Shown here: piece after piece, positions 6,403 to 14,484 of the stretch
How positions within the stretch are numbered: the first letter of the stretch is position 1
Layout of the letters: each line of letters starts with the position of its first letter
NCBI GenBank assembly: GCA_031260775.1
Contig: JAISKW010000192.1
Coordinates: 1-14,484 of the forward strand
DNA from: Christensenellaceae bacterium
GTDB lineage: Bacteria; Bacillota; Clostridia; Christensenellales; DTU072
Length of the DNA stretch: 14,484 bases
Direction of reading: 5' to 3'
Position numbers and translations under genes: made by a program
Notes under the pieces: generated by a model
Databases searched by the model: none
Told to the model about the DNA's origin: nothing
Seen by the model: only the letters and a program-made list of their open reading frames with translations

Positions 6403-8850
6403 ATGAAAAGGTTAGGTTTATTTTTAGTCGTCATTATGTGCGCGTTTTCCGTCGCGATGATTTCGGCGTGTTCAAATAAAGATGACGGTGACGACGGTTT
6501 AGTATCGGGCGACAACACAACTCCCGGAGGCAACACGAACCCCGGCGACAACACCAACACGGGCGACAACACCGACCCCGACGACGGCACTGACCCCGAC
6601 GACGGCACTGACCCCGGTGACGGCACCGACCCTACCCCGGAGTATTCGTTCAGCCTTATCTTCAAAACCGACGAAACCCGTACGGACGGCGAAATTAAGG
6701 TAACCGTTGACGGGAAAACATATCTTGCCGCGAGAAACGCGCCGAACGGAACAAAGGCGCAAAACATTCCCATAACCTCCGACATAATCTCCTATAGCGT
6801 TTCGTATTTCAACGCGCCGGCAATTACAATCCCCTTTGCCACACCCGTAACGACCGCGGACAACGGCAAAATCATAACGGTTGACCTCACTCTCTTTGAC
6901 GGCAAAACGAACGATGCCGACTTTACATATAAAATCGATTCAATCAAAGCGTTCCGCAATATCGTCAAGGTGTCGGGCGGCGGCTTAGGCGTACGCTACC
7001 GCATTACAAGGAACATCGACTTCACCAACGAAACGGATAAATCCGTAAATTGGGGCAACTTTTGGGGCAGCTTTGACGGCGACGGCTTAATGTCGCGCGT
7101 AATAGGCATCAACAACACTGCAACGACCCCCGGCACGGAATACCTCGGCGGTCTTTGCGAATGGAACCGCGGCACAATAAAGAACCTCTATTTCGAAAAC
7201 GTCACGGTCAACAACCCCTATGGCAGCGCGGGCTCGATTGCCGGCTTAAACACCGAGGACGGGCTTGTCTACAATGTTCTTGTTAAAAACACGCACGTCA
7301 CGGCTGCCCTCTATGCGGGTATCGGTGTCGGCGTCAACTACGGCGCGCTCGAAGGGCTCAACTGTGCCGACTACAAGCAAAGCGTATACAACACCTCAAT
7401 TTTGGACCTTTCCAAAGGCACAAACGGCAGCACCGCAAATTCCTTATCTAACCAATACGGCTTGCAAGCCGGCATTAGCTATTCGAACCGCCTTTTCGGC
7501 TCGTTCGGACTCCCCGACGGTTCCGCCGCCGATTCGACCCTGTCGGCAATGAGCGTGCTCGAGCTTCTCAACTACGCATATCACAAAACCTTACCTACCG
7601 GCGATACCGCGCTTGCTAAGCACATTTCCGGCGCGTTCGCATTGGACGTATACGGAATAGTTGACCTTGCCTTATCCTCCGTTCAAAAATCCTTTGCCGA
7701 GGGTTCAATCGAACGGAGCGTACTCAGCGAGTTCCGCAACTGGTTAAAAGGGGTTTTGAATGGGGAGCTTACCGTTGCCGCCTACGCCGAGCTTGTAGCG
7801 CGCTTCGAAACCGAGCCCGAAAGCGGCAGCGACGGCATTGTTGAAATTTACGCGGCAGGCTATTTCAAAAACGACCCCGTCCACTCCTCTCTTGCAAAAT
7901 TGTTAAATAAAGGCTCCGATTGGGGCTCCGACCAAATAATTATCGACGCGTTTATCGCGGCAATGGACGTATATATGACGCAGTACAAAGTCACTATGAA
8001 CGGCGTTCAGCTCAAATATGAGGACATAGGCAAGCTTATTTTCGACCTCCCTCAAGCGGCACGCGCGCTCATTGACGGCTCGGAGCTTGAAGCCGAAGGC
8101 ACCGGCGACGTTCACATTCTGAACAATATCGGCGCGCCGGCGAGTATGACGCAAATCGTTGCGAACTTCTACAACAACGCCGTTTCAACCGATTTGAAAA
8201 CTCAAATTGAGGACTCCTACATTTTCGCCCGCGCAATCGATATGGTTGACGGACTCCGCACCCTCCTTTACAACGCGGATTTATCCTCGTTCATTCAAAG
8301 CGGCTGTTTAACCCCCGTTGCATCTAACGCACTGCAACAAGACGCTAATACGGGTTTATATACGCTTTCGTTTGACGTTGATGTGGATAAATACATCGAA
8401 AATCCCTTATTCTTTGTAAACTCCGCCATTGCACAAATGGAAAACGAGGTTTCGCAAGCAACATATAATTACACGTTCCTCTATCCGTTCACACTCCCCT
8501 ATGACTACGGCGGTTACGCCGCCGGTACGCACTTCGACGTCGGCGAAAATATGCGTATGGACATCGGTCACGGTATCAATATCACCGCCGATACAAGCAA
8601 GTCGGGCAATGCAAAGCTCAAGCTTTACGTTTTCCCCTCCGGTCTGATAAAGGGCTACGAGGTCACCGGTATCGATGTAAAACTTAATATTAACCTCTCG
8701 GAGCAGGCCCAACTTACCCTCTCGCTGATTACCAAGGACAGAGGCTTCGAAATCGATGCAAGTAACTTCGCCTTGCTCTTAAGACAAATCGGCGAAATGA
8801 CCTTCACCTACGGCTACAGCGAAACCGACAAGTACTTCGAAGCTGAGTAG
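6403..8850 (+). CDS. Large surface lipoprotein with acidic repeat linker and GLUG-like region
   Basis: An 815-residue lipoprotein. The signal peptide has a basic start (MKR), a hydrophobic core and the lipobox ISAC, so Cys23 is the predicted lipidated residue. Residues 24-79 are a low-complexity linker of Asn/Asp/Gly/Thr/Pro (GDNT then DPDDGT units) that would hold the folded part away from the membrane. Residues 80-165 look like a small beta domain. About 180-320 resembles GLUG-type beta-helical repeats of bacterial surface proteins (GSFDGDGLMSRVIGI, YLGGLCEWNRGTIKNLYFENVTV, SIAGLNTEDGLVYNVLV). The remaining 500 residues match nothing I recognise; cysteines are few and there is no C-terminal anchor. 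It probably acts outside the cell in adhesion, ligand binding or envelope interaction; no catalytic motif is visible. The ATG is fixed by the signal peptide, although ATACTTTTAGCT before it has no Shine-Dalgarno. A strong terminator follows, so it is probably a single-gene unit. Confidence 0.85.
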   Translation: MKRLGLFLVVIMCAFSVAMISACSNKDDGDDGLVSGDNTTPGGNTNPGDNTNTGDNTDPDDGTDPDDGTDPGDGTDPTPEYSFSLIFKTDETRTDGEIKVTVDGKTYLAARNAPNGTKAQNIPITSDIISYSVSYFNAPAITIPFATPVTTADNGKIITVDLTLFDGKTNDADFTYKIDSIKAFRNIVKVSGGGLGVRYRITRNIDFTNETDKSVNWGNFWGSFDGDGLMSRVIGINNTATTPGTEYLGGLCEWNRGTIKNLYFENVTVNNPYGSAGSIAGLNTEDGLVYNVLVKNTHVTAALYAGIGVGVNYGALEGLNCADYKQSVYNTSILDLSKGTNGSTANSLSNQYGLQAGISYSNRLFGSFGLPDGSAADSTLSAMSVLELLNYAYHKTLPTGDTALAKHISGAFALDVYGIVDLALSSVQKSFAEGSIERSVLSEFRNWLKGVLNGELTVAAYAELVARFETEPESGSDGIVEIYAAGYFKNDPVHSSLAKLLNKGSDWGSDQIIIDAFIAAMDVYMTQYKVTMNGVQLKYEDIGKLIFDLPQAARALIDGSELEAEGTGDVHILNNIGAPASMTQIVANFYNNAVSTDLKTQIEDSYIFARAIDMVDGLRTLLYNADLSSFIQSGCLTPVASNALQQDANTGLYTLSFDVDVDKYIENPLFFVNSAIAQMENEVSQATYNYTFLYPFTLPYDYGGYAAGTHFDVGENMRMDIGHGINITADTSKSGNAKLKLYVFPSGLIKGYEVTGIDVKLNINLSEQAQLTLSLITKDRGFEIDASNFALLLRQIGEMTFTYGYSETDKYFEAE
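6574..6627 (+). repeat. Three 18-base tandem units encoding the DPDDGT linker
   Basis: GACCCCGACGACGGCACT occurs identically at 6574-6591 and 6592-6609, followed by a diverged third unit at 6610-6627 (GGT for GAC, final base C). They encode two DPDDGT units and DPGDGT in the linker of the lipoprotein. Shorter GDNTN/GDNTD repeats lie just upstream. The near-identity at DNA level suggests recent slippage, so linker length may differ between strains. Confidence 0.9.
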
Positions 8851-8866
8851 AGGTTCCGATAACACA

Positions 8867-8894
8867 AAAAGGGCGCATACTATTGCGCCCTTTT
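8867..8894. terminator. Bidirectional intrinsic terminator between convergent genes
   Basis: AAAAGGGCGCA (8867-8877) pairs perfectly with TGCGCCCTTTT (8884-8894) around the six-base loop TACTAT. On the plus strand it runs into TTTTCCTTTTGTTTTT; on the minus strand the other arm ends in five Ts. It therefore serves both the lipoprotein gene, which ends 16 bases upstream, and the HAD phosphatase gene, whose stop is 18 bases away on the other side. Confidence 0.92.
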
Positions 8895-8912
8895 CCTTTT
8901 GTTTTTAACAAA

Positions 8913-9719
8913 CTAAAACCTTTTAATAAACTGTGCTACGCCGTCTTCGGTGTTAGGCGGACAAACGTTGCCGATAATTTTTTTAATGCTCGGGTCGCCG
9001 TTTTCCATAACGACGCCCAGTCCGGCGTATTGAAGCATGGAAAGGTCGTTGAGGGAATCGCCGAAGCACGCGGTTTCTTCTTGCTTTATGCCGTAGCGTG
9101 CGGCAACCCAATCGACGGCTATTGCCTTGCTCGTACCGATATCCACGATTTCAACAAGCCACGGTTTTGAGGTGTTTACGTTGACTTTGCCCTTAAAAAC
9201 CCCGGAAAGCTCGGCAATGTAGGGCAAAACGTTCGAGGGGTCGGTGACGATTAACACCTTCGGCACACGCTTATTTTGCGCCAAAATATACTTTTCGAGC
9301 GGCTCATGGGTTTCCGTGCAACCGCATCCCGTCAGCCTGTAATACTCGTGCGCCTCGGGAACTGTGGCGGCTTGAGTTACCGCATTATGCCCCTCGTATA
9401 CGTGGTGATAGATTCCGCGTTCTGTTAAATAATGTGATATTTCGGCTGCAAAAGAGCAGTCTAAGGTAGCCGAAAAGAGTTCTTTTTCCGATTCAATATC
9501 GTAGATATACGCCCCTTGAAAGCAAATAATTTCGCCCTTAAAACCGTAATTTTGCGCCTTTTTCATAATGGCGGTCGGCATACGTCCCGTGGCAATTATG
9601 AATTTCCCTCCCCTGTTTTCGTATTCCTTTACCGCCTTAAGTGTTTCCTCCGATACCGTTGCATCGGGAAGAGCAAGTGTGTCGTCGAAGTCTGCCGCTA
9701 CTAATTTATATTTTATCAT
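8913..9719 (-). CDS. Cof-type HAD-superfamily (IIB) sugar/nucleotide phosphatase
   Basis: A 268-residue cytoplasmic hydrolase, the normal Cof/YidA length. The four HAD motifs are present: motif I DFDDTL with nucleophile Asp10 and general acid Asp12; motif II ATGR with Thr44; motif III Lys198 in TSKAIAVDWV; motif IV GDSLNDLSML with Asp221 and Asp225 for Mg2+. The C-terminus PPNTEDGVAQFI matches the Cof-family TxxxDGVAxxI ending. Residues of about 85-190, between motifs II and III, form the C2B cap that sets the substrate; families of this kind dephosphorylate sugar phosphates, flavin or pyridoxal phosphates, and the substrate cannot be told here. The ATG gives the expected short N-terminus before motif I, but TTAAACAAGA ahead of it is a poor ribosome site. 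It shares its strand with the large surface protein gene, whose stop lies 135 bases upstream, with a palindrome between them. Confidence 0.92.
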   Translation of the reverse strand: MIKYKLVAADFDDTLALPDATVSEETLKAVKEYENRGGKFIIATGRMPTAIMKKAQNYGFKGEIICFQGAYIYDIESEKELFSATLDCSFAAEISHYLTERGIYHHVYEGHNAVTQAATVPEAHEYYRLTGCGCTETHEPLEKYILAQNKRVPKVLIVTDPSNVLPYIAELSGVFKGKVNVNTSKPWLVEIVDIGTSKAIAVDWVAARYGIKQEETACFGDSLNDLSMLQYAGLGVVMENGDPSIKKIIGNVCPPNTEDGVAQFIKRF

Positions 9720-9816
9720 TCTTGTTTAATTTATTATTTTTGAAAGTTTTAAGAACTCTCGCGCTTTTGTTTTAATCGTAACATTGAGGATATTTGAGAG
9801 AGAAGGTTGCGCGTTC

Positions 9817-9850
9817 TTTGTCATTCTGTGCAAAGTCGCAGAATGACAAA
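9817..9850. repeat. Palindromic repeat/hairpin between the surface and HAD genes
   Basis: TTTGTCATTCTG (9817-9828) pairs perfectly with CAGAATGACAAA (9839-9850), a 12-base-pair stem with a 10-base loop. It starts five bases past the stop of the large surface gene. On the minus strand it is followed by GAACGCGCAACC and not by a T-run, so it is an atypical terminator at best. Sequences of the GTCATTCTG...CAGAATGAC type are familiar as dispersed palindromes in many bacterial genomes, and the 6248-6267 hairpin begins the same way. It may act as an mRNA 3'-end stabiliser. Confidence 0.7.
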
Positions 9851-9854
9851 CAGT

Positions 9855-12800
9855 TTATACTTGCGGAACTTCCTTTTTTCCTTTCCCTTTTAATACAAGC
9901 AGTAACACTATTCCGGCTATTGCAAGCCCTGCGACGATTGAGGGGATTATTACGGCAATTACGGGCAAGCCCTTGTCGTCATCTGCGGGGGTGAGGGTAT
10001 CTCCGGGAGCATTACCGCTCGGAGCTTCGGGGCTAACCGCCGTCTTTTGAATACGCACCGAAGGGATAATTGAGGTTTCCTCTCCTACAAGCCTCGCGCT
10101 GAACGTGTACGCGGTGTCGGACAACAATCCCGTAAACACGCCGCTTGACTGCCAATCGCTCAACTTTGTGCCGTCGTTGATTGCGTATTCAAATACTTCC
10201 TCTCCGGCATTCTCAACCCCTACCTCAATTGCCGAATCCGAAACGCGCACAACCTCGATATTATAGCTTGCATACGGGTGAATAACCTTAAACGTTGCGG
10301 TCAAATAAAACCCTAAGTAATCGGCGTTCGAATCGAAAACGACGGTAGCCGTGTACTCGCCCGGCTCTTTTACAACCGACGGGTAGAAGAATACCGTGTA
10401 TGAGGGGTTAGTCTCGGTGTAAATCCCGGGGTCAACCTCGGATAACGCAATGCCGATATACGGAGACAGTACCTCGCCCGTATACGCAACGTTCAAGAAA
10501 TTAATACTTGCTTCACCGCGCGTTGCGGTAATTGTAAAATCCCTTTCAATGCTGCACGCATTATAGTAGGCGGTGGCGGGGTATTTCACGCGGATTTTAT
10601 ATGTGCCGACATTCGTCGGTACGGCGTCTTGTTCTAAGCTGTTTACGACGAACTTAATAACTCCCGCGCCGTTTGTGGGTGAGGGAGTCGCGGAAGGCTC
10701 GGGCGCGTTTTCAGAAAGTGCGTAGGTTGCGGGGTAAGTGATAACGCCCGCAACGCCCTCGGCCTTAACAATTTCAACCAAAACCGTGCGGTATGCGGAG
10801 CGCGTAATTGCGCCGCCGCTGCCCTCGATTGAAATTGTTACGCTGTACCTCCCGACAAACGTCGGCGCGGTGCGCGAGCCGTAGATTAAGGAATCTCCGC
10901 TCCATAAATACACAATGTGCGCGCCTATTGAAGCGGGGTCAACGTCGTGCCCCGTGGTATCCCTCAAGGTCGCCTCGGGCGGCGTTATGCTTGTGCCCGA
11001 ATACGCAACGGTATAGGACTCTTGCGCCGTCACAATGCTGTAGCGCGTTTTGAAATCGCAGACAATTTTGATTTTCCCGCCGTCCTCGCGCGAGTAAACG
11101 GTGAAGTTCTTTGTTACGGGGGTGTTCCAATCGATTGTTTTGAACTGCCCCTCTCCCGAAACCCACTCGTTGTAAACATAGTTTGCGTTGTAGGTTTTGC
11201 CCGCAGGCAGCGGCAAACGGTAGTCGGGGTCGTCTTGCCAAACCGAACCGAGGAGCGTGTACGAAAGCGGCATACCGCCTATTTTGGGTACTTCGGAATA
11301 TAATATCGGGTCGCCGTTGTCGTTGATATAGTAAAATTCAACCGTCGTTTGATACGCAAATTTCAACACATACGGGTGCATAGGATGGTTCTCGTCACCC
11401 TTGAATAAATCGTATTGTTCCGGGGTTAAAATCAGCCTGTCCAAAGGCGAGGCGTCGTATCCGAATATATTTTCGCCGAAGTCCTCCGTATCGAACGCTT
11501 TAATCGTCGTAAGGCTCACAGTGCCTAAATTCGTCCACCCGGCGAACGCGTTCGCGCCTATTGTTTTAAGGTGAACCGACTCGGTAAAGTCGATGCCGTT
11601 TATAAATATTTCGGTGTAGCGTTCGTCTCTTTTGAACGCGTTTTCGGCGATACTGATTATCGGGTGCTGTTCGAACGAATTTTCAAGCGTGTAGTAGCCC
11701 GGGATTTTAAGGACAAATGAAGCGTCGGTCATCAATTGATAGTCAATCCACGCAAGGTTAAGCCCGGTAATTTCGCCTGTGTCGCCTATTACGAACTGCG
11801 GAATATCCGCCCATATTGTTATGATTGTGTCGCTCAAAACCGTTGAAACCATTTTAAGCTCACCCGGGATTCCGTTTAATATGTCCGCGCCGACAAGCTC
11901 GGGAAGAATACGCACTTTTTCCTTGTTCGGGTCGCCGTAGAACGCCCATTTATACTCGCGTATCGGTCGCCCGTCGGTAATTTCGGCGGCGGTGAGAACG
12001 GGCAAGGTGTAATTCAAATCCCTGCTCCACGCGCCCGTAACGGGGTCTTTCTCCATTAAAATGCTCGCGTTAAAAAGTTTAAGCTCCTTGCGGATTACCA
12101 TAGGCGTGTTCGGGATTGCAGGGCTGCGGTAGGGGTCGTTACGGAGCGAATACTCAAGCGGAACTTCGTAGCATAAAACGCTTTTTATATCGGAAAGCAC
12201 ATTGCTGACTTCCGCTAAATCGTGATAAACTCCCCAACTGTCCAAATAGACATACGATAGGGCGATAGAGTTTTCGGCAATTACAAAAGCGTTACGGCTG
12301 ATGTGTGAAGAAGACGACAGCGAGTGTATGCCGTCAACAAGCTCGTACTCTCTTTCGTTTTCGGGTGCTAACGGGTCAACGATTGTGTAGCCGCCCGTGG
12401 TTCTCAAGTCTACCGTAATAAGCGCGACGGCGTGTTGAAACGCGTTCGCCCCGATTGTATTTAAGGTTTTTGTTTTGTAAAACGAAACGGAGGTCAAAAC
12501 GGCATTTGCGAAAAACGCCCTCTCGCCCACGGTCGTAAGAGCGGGCATTTCGGACAAATTAAGGCTCAATATTTCCGCGCCGGCAAACGCGCCGCCCCTA
12601 ATCTCGCGAAGATTTGTCGCGTAACTAAAGTCGATTTCGCGGATATTAAACTTTTTCGAACCCACCCCCGTAGTTAACAGGAAGTTGACTTCGAGCGAGT
12701 CAACGGTGTCCGCCTCGTAAGCCGAAAAGGCAAGCGTATCTATGATTGTTACCTTTCGTCCGTTAATGGTTTCGGGAATAACCAATTTGTTTATGTTTTT

Positions 12801-14484
12801 GGTGATATTTGCGATGTAATCGGCGTTAAAACCCTTGATAATAATTTCGTCCGCGCCGAGGTCCTCGGTTCTGAACGGCGTGGCGGTCGGGTCGTATTCG
12901 GCAAAATACTCGGCGTTTTCGGCAACGATTTTGTTTTCCTTAACAGCCTCGCCGTCCGAGTCCTTCCAGTAAAGCGGAATTTCAAGCGGCGAGTACAGCC
13001 AGCCCGTTTCGACTTCCATTGTCGCGGGGTAATGAACCGCGGGGAGGGTGTAATGATTATCCACATACCACCTGCCGTTCCGTTTGATGTTGTACAGAGT
13101 GCGCCCTATTAAATGCTCCTCGGTAACGCTATCGGGGTTGCCGAACTCGATAATATAACTTGTAGACGGCGCGTGGAAAACCGTTTCCGTTCCGTATGTC
13201 ACAAAAGGCGCAAAGCCGTTAGGAATAGTTTCAAAGGTCGGAGCGGTGTTTTCCACAATGCTGTCGTCCGATTCGTTCAAAATCGGGGCTTTCTTCTGCC
13301 AGTTACTGCCGTCATTAGCCCATTGCGCGAGTTGCAAAAGCCATGCCGCCTGCTGAAGCATTCCCGACGGTTGCGAGGGGGCGGTTGAGAAGTCGTAAAT
13401 GTCCGTTTCGAACGCTTGAGCGGTAAACGCGCCGGCTTGATAGCCCGTGCCGGATAGGTCGATAATGTCGTAATTCGGAATGTACTCAATCTGCGCTTGT
13501 TTTAACAGCGTAAGCGTGGAGTTGTCCATATTCAAAGCGTTGCGGATAATATCGCCGACGGTAGGGATGTTAAACAGCCCCTCCAACGCGCCGAGCGTGC
13601 CGCTCCCCGGGTCGCCAATCCAATCGGGCGATACCGCAAACGCGCTTGCCCCGATGCTTTTCAAATTTTTCGCAAGCGAGAAGTCCAAAATTTTAAGGTT
13701 AACGCCGCGCGCTACGGGGAGAGCGTACCCCTCGATGCTTATTTCGGAACTCGCGGTTATATAGGTTTGATAGTTGTTCCTGCCGCTTTCGGTCAAGATG
13801 TTCGTGTTGAAAGCGTTCGCCGTAATTTGCTGCACGGGAAGCCGCCTCATCGCGCTTATTTGCCCGGCAATGTCGCCCTCTAAGTCGAAATCGAAAATGA
13901 TAATGTTCTCGCCCGCCGCGATTTTTTCAACGGTGTTTATGCGGATTGGGAACTTCGAATATGTTTCGTCAACCTGTACCCTGAGGCAGTCGGGCGTGAA
14001 CACGGGGAGTTTTCCGATATAGGTATTCAGAGCGTTTGTGAAATCGGGCGAGTTTACAATGCCGACTAACCCCGCGCCGAAATCGGTGTTGAATGTCGAA
14101 CTGACTTGACTGAAAATCGCGGTAATTCCGCCGCCCACAACCGCGCTTATGATGCCGGGCGCGCCGTCACGGGTGAGGTTACCCACGCTGCCGGTTACGC
14201 GTTTGTTGTTGAGGCGACCGAGGTCAATGCCGGTAATTGCAAAATAGTCGTCGGTTAAATCGGTAGGAGTGCCGTTGTCGCTTACGGAATACGAAAGCGG
14301 AGTGGAGGCGTCAAGTAAATCCAAAATGTTGCCGGGCACGGATAGGCGCACGAACTTTTCAAACGCCGCCTCGCTCTGTAAAGGCGTTGCGGTGTCGTCC
14401 ATACCCAACAGAATTGCCGTGTCGGCGGCAGTCCACTCGGCGGAGAAATAAATTTGTAAAACGCCGGTAATGGTGTCTATGTAT
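9855..14484 (-). CDS. Giant LRR_5/BspA-like surface protein, N-terminally truncated
   Basis: At least 1542 residues. The frame is open to the window edge, so the true start and any signal peptide lie beyond it; a TTG at 14408 is only an internal codon, used here as residue 1 for numbering. LRR_5-like segments with the hallmark LKxIGxxAF occur at about 225-260, 540-710 (FNIREIDFS, ALTTVGERAF, LNTIGANAF) and 915-990 (LKTIGANAF). About 1022-1106 resembles a Listeria-Bacteroides/InlB-B type repeat (VEFYYINDNGDP, then VTKNFTVYSRE). Three Ig/MBG-like beta repeats follow (about 1120-1215, 1216-1295, 1296-1377; each ends like VGRYSVTI, VGTYKIRV, PGEYTATV), then an Fn3-like module (1378-1460). A Pro/Ser/Asp linker leads to a membrane helix (1481-1506) and the basic tail KGKGKKEVPQV. 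No LPXTG motif exists, so anchoring is by the helix. Adhesion or host/cell contact is the likely role by family analogy; no catalytic site is seen. Confidence 0.88.
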   Translation of the reverse strand, partial: YIDTITGVLQIYFSAEWTAADTAILLGMDDTATPLQSEAAFEKFVRLSVPGNILDLLDASTPLSYSVSDNGTPTDLTDDYFAITGIDLGRLNNKRVTGSVGNLTRDGAPGIISAVVGGGITAIFSQVSSTFNTDFGAGLVGIVNSPDFTNALNTYIGKLPVFTPDCLRVQVDETYSKFPIRINTVEKIAAGENIIIFDFDLEGDIAGQISAMRRLPVQQITANAFNTNILTESGRNNYQTYITASSEISIEGYALPVARGVNLKILDFSLAKNLKSIGASAFAVSPDWIGDPGSGTLGALEGLFNIPTVGDIIRNALNMDNSTLTLLKQAQIEYIPNYDIIDLSGTGYQAGAFTAQAFETDIYDFSTAPSQPSGMLQQAAWLLQLAQWANDGSNWQKKAPILNESDDSIVENTAPTFETIPNGFAPFVTYGTETVFHAPSTSYIIEFGNPDSVTEEHLIGRTLYNIKRNGRWYVDNHYTLPAVHYPATMEVETGWLYSPLEIPLYWKDSDGEAVKENKIVAENAEYFAEYDPTATPFRTEDLGADEIIIKGFNADYIANITKNINKLVIPETINGRKVTIIDTLAFSAYEADTVDSLEVNFLLTTGVGSKKFNIREIDFSYATNLREIRGGAFAGAEILSLNLSEMPALTTVGERAFFANAVLTSVSFYKTKTLNTIGANAFQHAVALITVDLRTTGGYTIVDPLAPENEREYELVDGIHSLSSSSHISRNAFVIAENSIALSYVYLDSWGVYHDLAEVSNVLSDIKSVLCYEVPLEYSLRNDPYRSPAIPNTPMVIRKELKLFNASILMEKDPVTGAWSRDLNYTLPVLTAAEITDGRPIREYKWAFYGDPNKEKVRILPELVGADILNGIPGELKMVSTVLSDTIITIWADIPQFVIGDTGEITGLNLAWIDYQLMTDASFVLKIPGYYTLENSFEQHPIISIAENAFKRDERYTEIFINGIDFTESVHLKTIGANAFAGWTNLGTVSLTTIKAFDTEDFGENIFGYDASPLDRLILTPEQYDLFKGDENHPMHPYVLKFAYQTTVEFYYINDNGDPILYSEVPKIGGMPLSYTLLGSVWQDDPDYRLPLPAGKTYNANYVYNEWVSGEGQFKTIDWNTPVTKNFTVYSREDGGKIKIVCDFKTRYSIVTAQESYTVAYSGTSITPPEATLRDTTGHDVDPASIGAHIVYLWSGDSLIYGSRTAPTFVGRYSVTISIEGSGGAITRSAYRTVLVEIVKAEGVAGVITYPATYALSENAPEPSATPSPTNGAGVIKFVVNSLEQDAVPTNVGTYKIRVKYPATAYYNACSIERDFTITATRGEASINFLNVAYTGEVLSPYIGIALSEVDPGIYTETNPSYTVFFYPSVVKEPGEYTATVVFDSNADYLGFYLTATFKVIHPYASYNIEVVRVSDSAIEVGVENAGEEVFEYAINDGTKLSDWQSSGVFTGLLSDTAYTFSARLVGEETSIIPSVRIQKTAVSPEAPSGNAPGDTLTPADDDKGLPVIAVIIPSIVAGLAIAGIVLLLVLKGKGKKEVPQV

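Noticed and set aside
6574..6627. CRISPR-like or other spaced repeat array
   Set aside because: The units are contiguous, in frame and without spacers; they encode a protein linker.
6384..6785. Minus-strand frame of 133 codons with a Gly/Ser/Val/Pro repeat stretch
   Set aside because: The repeats are the antisense of the lipoprotein linker repeats; the plus strand has a signal peptide and lipobox.
9681..9698. DFDDTL in the HAD protein as an unusual active site
   Set aside because: It satisfies the HAD DxDxT(L/V) pattern; Asp in place of the common Gly before Thr is widespread in this superfamily.
9720..9816. Long-range pairing of AAGAACTCTCGCGC with GCGCGTTCTT
   Set aside because: The match is interrupted by a three-base gap and the arms are over 40 bases apart; no riboswitch or known RNA pattern is evident.
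14406..14408. TTG as the start codon of the giant surface protein
   Set aside because: The frame stays open through 14483 with plausible coding (YIDTITGVLQIYF at the edge), and no signal peptide follows the TTG, so the protein starts outside the window.

Overview
The window reads as the chromosome of an uncultured bacterium, most likely a Gram-positive Clostridia-type (Bacillota) organism from a gut metagenome. The reasons are an estimated GC near 50%, a clostridial-looking set of genes (a divergent PurA, a Cof-type HAD phosphatase, a duplicated ABC-2-type permease) and large secreted proteins built from LRR_5/BspA-like, GLUG-like and Ig-like modules. This placement is inference; no marker gene settles it. 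The first 14 bases match the end of an Illumina TruSeq adapter and are not genomic.

Layout, left to right: the C-terminal two thirds of adenylosuccinate synthase (purA, +, cut by the contig end); a complete half-size ABC exporter (+); a 57-base tandem duplication across the end of that gene; a YqeY/GatB-like protein (-); a four-helix membrane protein of unknown function (+); a 597-residue ABC-2-type permease (-) whose ATPase is not in view; a 73-residue two-helix membrane protein (-) with its own promoter and terminator; a 281-base divergent intergenic region rich in palindromes; an 815-residue lipoprotein (+); a strong two-way terminator; a Cof-type HAD phosphatase (-); a palindromic repeat; and a very large LRR-rich surface protein (-) that runs off the right end.

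The left part is housekeeping and transport: purine synthesis, an exporter, a tRNA-amidation-like domain protein and membrane proteins. The right part is cell surface: a lipoprotein tethered through a low-complexity acidic linker, and a huge repeat protein held by a C-terminal membrane helix. Genes switch strand often and sit close together. One convergent pair overlaps at its stop codons, and the other would have stops one base apart without the duplication. Several starts lack a clear Shine-Dalgarno sequence.

I found no CRISPR array, transposase, integrase, toxin-antitoxin pair, defence island or RNA gene. No coherent undescribed multi-gene system is evident. The best leads are the surface proteins with their upstream palindromes, the PurA variant, and two assembly-quality signals (the adapter and the tandem duplication).
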